Below are positions 36,943 to 48,900 of a stretch of 64,000 bases of DNA, piece by piece. This stretch comes from Anas platyrhynchos. Lineage: Eukaryota; Chordata; Aves; Anseriformes; Anatidae. Both the position numbers and the translations under genes were made by a program. The stretch is taken from positions 7,031,501-7,095,500 of the forward strand of contig NC_092613.1 of NCBI RefSeq assembly GCF_047663525.1. The letters run 5' to 3'. How positions within the stretch are numbered: position 1 is the first letter of the stretch; every line of letters begins with the position of its first letter. Below the pieces are notes generated by a model that saw nothing but the letters and a program-made list of their open reading frames with translations, searched no databases and had not been told where the DNA came from.

Positions 36943-39900
36943 CTGAAAAAAATAAAACGCTTATAAAAGTTATTATCGGCTACCAAGACAAGAAAGTGAC
37001 ATGGCTTCATACAAACAGCATTTAGAAGACATTGCAGTAACAGATTTCATTTTACTTTGACCAAACCACACACATGGTGTTTTATGCATTCCATTCAAAA
37101 CTGAAGGGAATGAGAAGTTAGCTAACAGGACTTTAGAACCATCTAATTGCAAGTCCTGACTGGTTACTAGATATGATGTTATCAACTAGCATAGCTAGCC
37201 TCTTGTCAAACTAGTACATATGCCACTACCTATGATTTTGTACTTCCTGCAGTAGCATATCAAGTTTTTCTTCGGTTCTAATTTCTCCACCTTCCTCCAC
37301 CCTGAAAACATCGCAAAGACCAGGAGTCCCTGTCAAAGCCGCCAACTATATTATTTGGCCACGATGCACAAAAAGTCAGACTGCAGCATCTCAATAGAAG
37401 TTTGTAATCTACATGGGTTTTGCCAATGAAACATAGATACTAACTCAACCTTTTCATTAAGCAAGAGTTAAAGCCACATTATTTTATTGTGTTGCTTTAA
37501 ATCGTGGTAAGTTATTAGTTACATGACCTAGCCCTTCAACATTATGCATTAATGCCTACTGGCCCAAAATTTCCAGAGTCTTCTACAGCAGAAAAATAAA
37601 TACTAGTCTCTAAAGCAAACTGCACAGCTCTTCTTAGACCCACCTGTAGCCTTTAGCCTGGGCTTAGGCATCTTCTTTTCTTTCCTCTCTGGCTTGGATT
37701 TCTTGGAGACCTTTTTATTTTTCTTCTTCGAACTGCCATAATCACTATCATCATCATCTTCCATGAGGAAGTCTTCATCACTTCCTGAATCTTCTGAAAC
37801 AAGAACAAAATTAAGCTTTGGAAGTCAAGGAAAGGAAGCAGAACAAACAGCTGATATACACACCAGTTAAACAGAGCAGTCAGAAGACCAAGACTCTGCG
37901 ACCTTATGACCTTCCACCTATCTGCTGTCTTAAGGAAACGTGACATACCAGATGTCATACTGGTAGGGATAAAGTACTATAACAAAGCAGGAAAGTGTTT
38001 TGAGGACCTCAAAATATGCTCTAAGCAACCCATTCGAAAATGAAAAGGATCTCTTGACAGGGAGAAGTTAAGTGATCTTTACGCAATGGTACTCTTACTC
38101 CTTTCTGAAATCCTGCTTGCACTATTTCAATAACTTGAAATAGTGCAATTCATAATGCAATTCATTACATGCTAGACTTATCTATTCTCATGAAAGAAAC
38201 TGGCCTACTTTGATCAATCAAGGATAAAGTACTTTGACATCTTTCCAAAAGTAGCAGCAATGCCTCAAAACTGATGGGGTAGCAAGAAACATTAGGAAAC
38301 GATAAGCAACCCTAAAGGAGCATTGTGAGACATACTGCTACAAATCAAAAACGAAAGTTCTACATGTCAAAAATGTAAGCTTGGTCTGCTGCTTCCATTA
38401 ACAAGGAAGTACCAAGAAGGACAAATTGTGTTTTCATTGTCAAGTCAAAAACCAAACTGCGTTCCTTTTGTTGTTTGGCCTGACCCATGAACTTATGTTT
38501 GGTACTATACCCATGCCAAACTGACTTCAACTTTTTGTAACACGTGCCAGTCCAATCCCAATTACTCACTCTCCTGGAACTGTGCCTCATCGTCCTCTTG
38601 TTCTTCTTCCTCACTACCCACATCATCCATAAGCATCTCTCGTTGTTTGGAAGCTGCTTTAGATGCTGCCTGTCTCTGCTGACGCACATTTTTGTGGTCT
38701 TCCTTCTCGTCCTCACTGTCCTCTGCAGCACAAAGTCACCATGTTATAACGAAGACACAAAACACAGGCCACCATATGTCTTCATCAGGTAGTGGGTGAG
38801 CAAGACAAAAGTCAAGTCCTTCATGAAAAAGCGAATCAAGGTGCTCAGTGAATAATTGAGCTGAGGAGAACACATTCAAGTCATCAAGTATGTTTCTGGA
38901 GTCATCCAACAATGACCCAGTGCAGCATCTTCCACTGTAGAGAGTAGCAACCCTTTTTACTAGGGCGTTATTCGCCTGCCATCAATGTTAACAGCCATAT
39001 CATTACTCACCAAGGAGAGCATTAAAGTATCTCTGAAGCAAAACATTATTTAAATCAGATCTATCACAAACTATACTTAAAATGCACAACTATCACTACA
39101 TGCCTAGAACACAGTAGCTCCTTACTGTGCAATCTGTAACTTGGTATTTTTAGCCACAATACTAAAGAACCTAAGAACTGTGAAAGCCCACAGCTGAGGA
39201 ATTATTTTCTCCCTCTTAAAATTTAAGAGACATGATGAATTATTACCCTCTTCATACTACTTTATAAAGTGTGTAATGAATGCATACACAGTGCAGAACT
39301 GCTGCAACACAATGTAGGGATTGAATGCATCAATCAATAATAATACTTATTGAATACTGCACTTATCATAATGACTTTCTCAAAAAATTAAAATAATCAT
39401 AGCAATCATTTCTTTACCTGCAGGCCTTTTCCTGGATTTAGAGGCTCTCTTATTCTTGTCTGGTTTAGCCTTTTTTCCTTTTTTGCTTTTTTGAGAACTC
39501 TCATAGTCACTGTCAGCTTTGCCATCATCTGCTCCTAAGTCGTCATCTTCACTGCCAAAGTCTTCATCTGGAAGGAAAAAGAGAATATGAAGCTTCCTCT
39601 ATCACTCTGTGAAATATTGATGAGAACCCCAGGGAGGAGATTAACCTACATCTATCTACCTGTGAAGACAATTTATGGCAGCATCATATTACACAAAACA
39701 TATCTGTTATCCCAAACAAGAGCTGGAAGCAACAATCAGTAGAGGCAGCACCCAGCTTAAGACGAGTGGGTTACAAGAGTGCTTCCTTCCCTAAACAAAG
39801 AACTCCTTTCCTATGTGAAATCCTACCCCCATAACTTTCTTAAAAACTGGTCCTTATTTTGAAGAAAGCATTACCAGTGCAACACAGTTAGTTACCTGCC

Positions 39901-42900
39901 GAGTGTGAATCATCTTTCTTGGTCTTCACATCTTTCTCTTCTGAATCCTCACTGAACAAGAAAGAAAGAGAGGGTTTAGTTGGTGCTTTAACCAGTCATT
40001 TGCTGTATGGGAAATAGAAATTTGAGAGCAAACCGATCTCTAGGCCAGGGATATGCACTTTTCCTGGACATTACAATGTTATACTTTAGCACTACTCAGA
40101 AGCATATGTACTTATCACAGTTAGAAATTTCAAATTCCTAATCATGTATAAATTTCTGCAGAGTCAAGGGAATCAACCAGGAGATAAGGATGAGATGAAC
40201 CATGCATTTTGGTCCAAAACCTACCAACAATTCAGACATCTTCCATTTTACAATTCGGATTTTGAAGTTTTATATGCTAATACATGACTCAGTCTATAGA
40301 TGGAGTAAAGTTTTATTCTCAATAGATTTACAGAATCATCACCTGCCTTCATCTCATTGTTTTCTTTGGAGTTCTTCCTTCTGCCTAACCAGTTACCTAG
40401 CACATAGTTGGTCTGCGAGCTCTCAGATGATCTGATCTCTGACAGACTTTCCCCAACCCCCTCTAGTGGTTTCAATCCTCATTAGAGGCTTCCACTATCA
40501 AGGAAGTACTAATGTTTCTGTTCTTATTCAAATCCCCATCATTTGTCACTACCACTGTCCAGAGGTGGTTTTCCAAGCAGCACGCTGTCAGAGAATAAGT
40601 ATTTTAAACAGGAATGGTGAATATTGTGTCAAGGGCCGCTGATGTACAACATATGTTTCAGGAATGGTTGAGCTGCACATTCTGGCAAAGGTCAGAAAAC
40701 ACAACAGACCAAGGCTTCGCTACATTCAGGTTTGGCAGTTGGTGCTGACACACGATATTTTTGAAGAATACTAATAGTTTAGATAACATGTTATACTATG
40801 GCCTCATAGGCCCATTTGTTTTCAGTCTCATGGAGAGAACCGTGGATTTCAAATCACTTAAACACACACACTTGTGTCCCATTCAGGCCCTCTGCAATGT
40901 TTGTAATACACACAGAAGTGTTCTTACACAAATATCCCCAAAGCTAATGGGACATTATGGTCAACTACTTAGTTACTTTGGGAGCTCCCTAGCTCATTCT
41001 TTATACAATGTCACACCTACTAAAGTTTTTATTTCTAGCATTACAGGCATTTGCAAGCACTTCTGTGGCAGACTGACCTCTAGAATTCATGTAAGTGCTG
41101 CACGAGCAGAAATATACACTGGCCTAAGCAAACTGTGCCAATCTGTCAAGAAATGAATGAACTAGATTTATCCAGGAATGTAGGTAGATGTCAGAAGTAC
41201 TTGCATAACATCAGTTTTGCATTAGATTTCTATCTATCATTTGTGTCAAAACAGTGTAACACACATTTGAAGTGGCAACAGGAAACAATCGCTTGGCTTT
41301 TCCTTCCTGGAAACAGTTCCAAGATTAAAAAAAAACACAAAACAATGTTCACATCTTCAGGGCAATTAAAAGCTGGGGTGAAAATTGCCTGTCCCTCTCA
41401 GTTCACAACAGTGAGGAACCCATTCAAACATTCATTCAGCTTTCACCTTACAGCACAGGAGCATAAGGAAAAAAACAGAGAGAAACCTCCAAAGCATACC
41501 CCCTGGCAAGTTTTCTACATTCCACCAAACAATCCAAGACAGTTAAGAAATACCTTGGGTTTGTATAGTAAGAACCAGTTGGCAGACCCTCCATGTTGAT
41601 GTCTGTCATGAAAGCGGCCCATTTATTTAATAGGCCTGTTTTTATCACCTTTAAGGCAACCACCTGCCGATCGCAGTTACTGGGAAATGTTAGAAACCTT
41701 CACTCTAATAGTGAAAGTCTTTCCTGTAGTATGACATCACTTACAATTCAGTCATTTGACATTGTCAGAGCAACTTGGTTATCAAAACAAGATGGTTTCT
41801 GAATTTGACAAAACAGGAAATGAAAAACAAAGAACCACAAAACTAACAAATGGCCCCTACTACTGCTGCCACTGTACTCACCCCATTTAATCTTTAACCA
41901 GAGGAATGCTGTGAGCATACCAAAAAAAACCATGGAAAATTAAATGCATCTAGCCACTGTCTTACCTGGATAATTGTACCAGTTGCCAATTTTTGTAACT
42001 CCTCTTTGCCATTCCTACTGCCTAGATCTGGAAAGCACTTTTTTTTTTTTTAATGCCGAAGCAGTAGTGACAAGTACTTTACACATGATTTCCCTGCCAA
42101 CTCAAATAAGAACGAACCACCTCAGTGTCCAAGCTGGTTATGCAAGCTATGTGATTGAGAGCTCTTACACTGCAGGCTCTGAATTGCACTTACAATCACT
42201 CCTCTCAGAAGATACTGCTCCCCACGTGCAAGACAAGGTTTGCAGGCATGTTCTTAACAGATGAAGTGATTCTTTTACCTGTCCTCCTGAGAATTCTTCC
42301 CAGATCGCCTCTTGTTTTTAGCCTCCCGGGGAGACGAACGGATTTTCTTGGATGGGGGACCTGAATCTCTTCCATAATCTTCATCTGGATAGGACAGCAG
42401 AAAATGGTTTTGAATCAAACCCTTAGCTCCCAGCAAATTGACTCAGCTCCACAGCAAAGTGACTTCCTCCGTTATATTTTAAATGGACCATTTCAGGCAT
42501 ATCAAAAAGTAGCCCTTAAAAAAAATAATCACAGATCTTAAAAGAAAACTTTACAAAAGTCCTGTCTTAAACTAGTGATTTACCTTTTCTTCCAGCAGCA
42601 GCATAATAAAAATGCTGCATGCAATCAAGTCTGAAACGTACCAAAATGCCTCACAAGAGACAGTATCTTAATTTTACAGCTAGTTAGAAATACAGTTATT
42701 AAGAAAACCTATTCACAGTTGACATTCGTATGTATCTCTCTATGCTTTTAACAACAAGAAGTTTATTTACTGTCCTCTGATGGGAACAGTATATCATTAC
42801 AGAGCAATTTACGGTGTAAGTTTTTACAACTATTACACAATACAAGTAACAGGACTGCAATTAAGAGCGATGCATATTTGTTTCCATTAATTATCAATGT

Positions 42901-45900
42901 AATCTCCCTTAGGAAACAGTAGCAGTATGTCTATTTTCTAAGAACATAAAACATATTCCATATGGCTTCCAGAAATATTTCATTAATTCACGCAGAACAG
43001 AATATACAAAGATTATTTTTTTTGGTGCAATTCACGAAAATGCCTGACATTATAGAATTAACTAAAGTCCACTAAATAAACTGAAAACATATTTTACTTT
43101 AGGAAAAAAAAAAGTGGCATCAGGGGGATTTTGCCCCAGAACATAACATAGACCAAGGAAGAATACAGTTGCTGCCAACAGCCTAAAGGCACTACAACAA
43201 TGCAAGCATTAAATAATAAGATTTGTATCACTATTGTTTGTTTAATACAAAACATACGAGAATCATTATATTTTCAAATGTTCATTAACAGTTCAGAGAC
43301 TGAAGAGCAGAAACTCCTTAGAATTTAGGTTAAAGATGTGACTAGAAGCAACACAATTAATATGCAAAGCCAAAAATGAACAGCTGTAGCTCAAGGATAT
43401 TATATTGTTAAGAATAAAGTCACTTACCAGCATCATCTGATTCCTGAAACTGGGAGTAATCGACCACCTTCCTGTTCCTGTTAAAATGAAGGGAATAAAT
43501 AAATCAGCAATTCATACTCTCAGAGGTACAAAAGCTTTCTTAAAGTAAGAAGAAAGCACCACATTCTTGTTTCCAGTGCACGATTTGTAGCCCAAACACA
43601 TCCCAAGAAGACTTATTTACGTAAGCCATCTACACCTCTGAAGTCTCAAAAGAAAACATGGTATATCCGAGCATTTTCCTAGGGACCTATCATAGCAGAC
43701 TGAATTATAGTCTAAGTGAAAGGTGATTTTTGATAAGCAGCAGTCTTACAGCTCATGACTGCAGTGACCAGTTACACGATTCTTACATGTATCCTTGTTC
43801 CAACTACAGCAGAGAAAGCACTCTTTAAAAGCAGTTTCCAAGGATTGAATAGTGTTTTAAAAAAGCAGCACCCAAAGATTAAAGATGCATTTAAAGAATG
43901 CATCGGCCTCAACTTTCTTAAGACAGAGATCCCCCTCACACCCTGTTTCAAAGCTGTGCACAAACCCACACTTCTGTTACTGCATCAGCAGCTTCGCTGC
44001 CCCCTAACCAAGCTGCCAGTCCCCCAGGTAACCAGGTGCCCTTAATAGGGCAAATGCAACGGCCAATGATAGACAAAATCAGGCAACTACATAAGCAGCT
44101 ATTACTGAAAGCAATGCCTCACTCACCAACAAAATCTGCTTCTCAAACTTACTTGCAGTTAGTATTTTAAGTTTCTGTAGTTGTTGGCTAGTTTTTCAGC
44201 ACCCTTTGCTTTACTGACAAGTTTTAACTGCCCCGTGGTCCAGCTGCTCAGCACCACACTGCAGTTCCAGCTGGCAATGCGTGGGTCAGGGGCAGATTCC
44301 AAACACCCTCCTCTTCTGGAGGATGTGCAGGAGGAGGAAGAGCAGCTGAAGGCATCAGAGATTTAGCCCTCCTTCCGCTTTTGCTTTTTTTTTTTTTTTA
44401 AAAAACAATCCCGTTGACCCCAGCCCAGTGAAGAACTAAATTCTGCAGTCACCATCTCGTGAACTTGCTTTTACACACAGAAAAAGTTGGGCAAGTGTGA
44501 GGTGAAGCGACCTGCCCCTCAGTGCAGACTCGAGGACCGCTGCAAGCAGAAGCCAACACACGAACCACGACACCCTTCCCTTCTAAACAAGCCTGCTGAA
44601 TTCCACGTGCACTTTGCAGAACTGCACTGCATTTCGGGATTAACATCACCCACTGCTGCTAAGACTGCCCAGCTGAATGATACGCAACAGCCATTGTTGT
44701 GTGCTGGCTGTTGATCAATTAGAAACCAATTAGAAGCCTCCCTCCTGTACAAGTACCTCTATTTATGGCTTACAGCAGCAGCCTTCAGAAGAGGAAGCTG
44801 CATAATTACTTTATTTCAAGCCTACATAAAGCCTCTTCAGCTCCAAACAACAATAAAAAAACACACAGCTAACAAAAGAAGGCAAGACCAGGCATTCGAC
44901 TTCCACACGTTGAAACCCATCCAAGCTCCAGGGTAAACGTGAGCAGAACAAAGTACAACAGCACTGTGCTACGGAGCACTGCCCGCTCACCAGCAGCTCC
45001 AGTTCAGTACTACACCGACTCCAAAAGGCTCACCATCTAGGTGAGGCCTCACACTCGGCCTCCTTTCCAACAGGAAGGCTTCCTGAAGACCATCTCCTGC
45101 CTGCAGGTGGAAAACTAACAGAAAATTCGGTTTATTTTGGTAAGCATCTGTCTTTCAGTGTTTCAGACATCACTATCAAGCAAAATGGGAATTGCAATAT
45201 TGCCACCTTGCAGTACATTGGTCACACATAGCTTCATCTTCCTCATTTCTGTTAAAGGCCCATACTAAATCAAATACTAGAAGCGTGATACAGTCAGATA
45301 AAACAAAAAAAAAAAATCTGTCCTTCCTCTTTCTTAGCACTGTACCTTATCTATTTTCAGCTGGAGAGCAAGTTCTGCTACGCTCTCATTGTCTGGCCTA
45401 GAGAAGCAGTACCATAGAGAAAAATCACTTGCAGGACAGAGTAGGGTGAAAGAAAGAAGGGATGCCTACACTGATATTACTGAACATAGAAATCTCTAAG
45501 TCTTCCCACCAGAGCCAGAGAAGCTCACAAGAGCAGAAACACGAAACAAGAACTGCTCTTCCATCTGCCATTCTTCTCACTCTGCTCAGCATTCACCCCA
45601 TTTAGATCTCCTTACATTTCTAACTGTGAACAGCACTGTTGTGCAATGCTTAATGGCTACAAGCATACAAAGACTGCCTCCTTCATTAAACCCAAGCGAT
45701 AAAGACAGGTAAGTTCACCAGAGTTGAGATCCAAGGGGAAAAAAAAAAAAAACACAAAAAAAAAACAGAACACTTGCTGTTTTTTCAGTGAGGAGCATCT
45801 CTTTGCCCCTAGCAGACACTAAAAGATGTTAAGGCAAGCAACTAGACAAAAATAAACAGCAAAATTCAGTTAGACTGAGCATAAAAAGACAGTCTAGTAG

Positions 45901-48900
45901 ACATCTGGGATGGATATTGTTCAATCTGGTTTAAAACACATTGAAATTATAAAATAACTCACTTGCTAATTCAGCTTAACATGTGAAGTGTGCATGCAAG
46001 GGAGATTGGGGGACGAAAGGTACAGAGAGAAGTCCTGAGAGCTTACGTTTTGGTACCAGCTGACAGCTCTGTATTTCTGAAATAAGGAGTAACTCATCCA
46101 GAAACCCACTGACATGTTACACTGGAAGCACTTTGTTAACTCAAGTAACACTCGAGTAATTTAATAAGAACTCAGAAGAGCACCGTAGTTCTTACAACTC
46201 ATACTTGATGCTTATCAGAGTGAAATCAATTTTAAAATGATGAAAAGCAATATCATCACTCAAAAGGCTCGCTTAATACCTCCACAAGCAGTTAAGGATT
46301 GTATAGTATCTCATCTTCGGCTAACAAGGTCCCTCAAACCATGTTTACGAATTAACATATCAGAATATAAAGTAATAATCAGTTAGAAAGCTTTTAAAAA
46401 AAAGAAATAAAAGGGAATGTTTAGATCCCTGTGTATTTCCACAGGCAGTAAACCCCACAGTTTAAAGTCTGAGTTTAAAAAATTACATACATATCCTAAG
46501 CAAAGCTTAGAGGAGTATTCAAAAAGCTACTGACTGGGCTCACCATGCAGTGCAGAAGAGTGCTCAGGTCAAGTGATTATCAGCAGAAATAATCTGTTCT
46601 CTTACACAATTGGAGAAGTAGAATGAACAAGAGATTAAACGGTTGCTGAGGTTTTTGTTGTTTTAAACTCCAGCATGTAACTCTCCAACCAAGCATTTAT
46701 GGAAGGAGCTGTTGACCTTCCCTCTGGCCCAGGGCCTGGCACAGACACAGTTTCACTTTCTAGTCCTCATTCCTGGGTAAAGCTGTCCTGCTCAACCAGC
46801 AACAGGCTACCAATAAATACTGCTGTTAAAAGCACTGCTCTGCTGCCTTCTTAAACAGATAAGAAAGAGAGAGATAGGAAGTATTTCTTCTAGGTGTTTT
46901 CAAAGTTGTGCAAAACAAATAGGCGGTGCTAGACTCAGGCCTTAAATAAACAGACATTAACTTATAATTACGTATCAGAAGTTGAAACATCGAAGCCTAG
47001 TGACAGTTATGTACCTGCAGCACGTCGCTATGGTGTTAGTCTATTTAAAAATTGGCACAACTGTACTCAGACAGGACTCACCGACTAGAGGTTCCCAATT
47101 ACAGAGGTCATTGTTTGGGTCTGGACTTGGTGTAACTCCAAACGTCTGTAAGACTAGGCACTGCTCATGGTATCTGCAGAATTTTTAGGGATACACATGA
47201 CTTGAAACTCCGTAAAACAATTAAATGATTTATGCAGCAACAGTTTTAGCAGCTTTGCGCCCATCCTCCATCTGAACCTAACTACAAATGAGGAGATTTT
47301 AAAACACAATATAGAACTATTCTGATGCAAAGGGGAAAAACAAAAGAAAAAAAAAAGCCAATCCTGCAACCTGCACTGCTCCTGAAAAACTGATTTTTGT
47401 CATACTTTTCCCTTGCTCTTTGTTTCTCTTTAGATTGAAAGTTCCAGAGCAAGGCCCATGCCTTTTTACTTATCTGCAAAGAATTTTGTTCATCCCTGGA
47501 CATTACCAGGCATCATTACTCAAGTCAAATGCCATCCCAAGGAAGTTTTCCTTTCCTGCTAACCCATGGAAGTTATCCAGAATCTCACCATTTATATTTT
47601 ATGTTGCCCAGGTACAATAGTGGCAATAAAGCAAGTTATATTTAATAGATTCCCCCCCCCCCCCCGCAACTAAAGTTTCAAAGAGCCACCCTTCCACTGT
47701 GGTGCTAATGCAATACTGGAAGTTACTAACGAAGAGCTAAGCACATAAAGCTATATGGCCTTGAAATACAGACAGATATCTGTTCTTAACTGGTTTCAAT
47801 CTTCAAACAAACAGAAAACCACTCTGATTTCAATACTTGCCCACAGTTTCATTTTGCAGTGCCTGCAGGAGAGGAGCACCAGCAAGTGAAAGTGACCAGT
47901 ACGGAGCAGCAAATGGAACCCCCCCCCCCAAATTCAGAGTAAAAATTCTCACTTAAAATACATTAATTGTTGGTGTGTATAAAAATGAGGGCTTGACGTT
48001 ATCTTATTTGTATTCAGGAATAGATAAGGACATAGTAACGTAACCAGCAGCTCTAAATGCTCATGGCAGCATTTCAGAAGTTAGCCACATGGTGCAGAAG
48101 TTCAGTAGCTGTAGGAAGTTCCTTTCCTTTTCACTACTTGCCATTTTCTAACAATAGCATGGACACCATCATTATCCACCCAACAGTAGCCTAATTGCAT
48201 AAAAAGTATTTGGTTCTGAATTAACACGAACAATAAACCTGTAAATATGTGGGTTTCATTACTACTTAATTACAAGAAACTGAATTCAACAACCAGACTC
48301 AGTCTTACGACAGTCTTCTACTGATGAGCAGAAACTAGGGGTATCTGTCAAAGTCCTTTGTTTTAGGTGTGTATATATTCACCAGAAACTAGCAGACATA
48401 TTAAATTAATTCAAAAGACCACCAAATCCTATTCTGATAGAGAACTTCTCACCAGACACCCTCATTATCAACAAGATAAACAAGAAAAAAAAGTTGTTGC
48501 ATAATTTTAAAAGTTCTGGATTTTCATCTCTGATGAGTTCTCCAGTTCTCTGCTAGAAGTTCTCTACTTCTCCCAGTGCAGTAGCTTCAGAAGATTTACA
48601 TTTTTCCCCTGAAAGCTACTAAATCCAGCTAGATAGTGGATTGCTCCAACTATTGCTGGCACGTGCCAGCAGGTATTGTGCTACTACAAGCACGCACTGG
48701 ACTTTGGCATGGAGTTTTGCTGTATGCCAGCGCCTGTCAACTGCGAGTAAGACAAGCCAGGTCTTTCACAACACTGCAGGATTTTACGGATTTCTTTAGT
48801 TTAGAAAAGGTTGCTCACAAAGGTACGCGACACCCGAAACCTTACAAACTATGCCTTTAAAGACACAACGCTCTCCTTACCTGTAGCAAGACTCCAGTGC

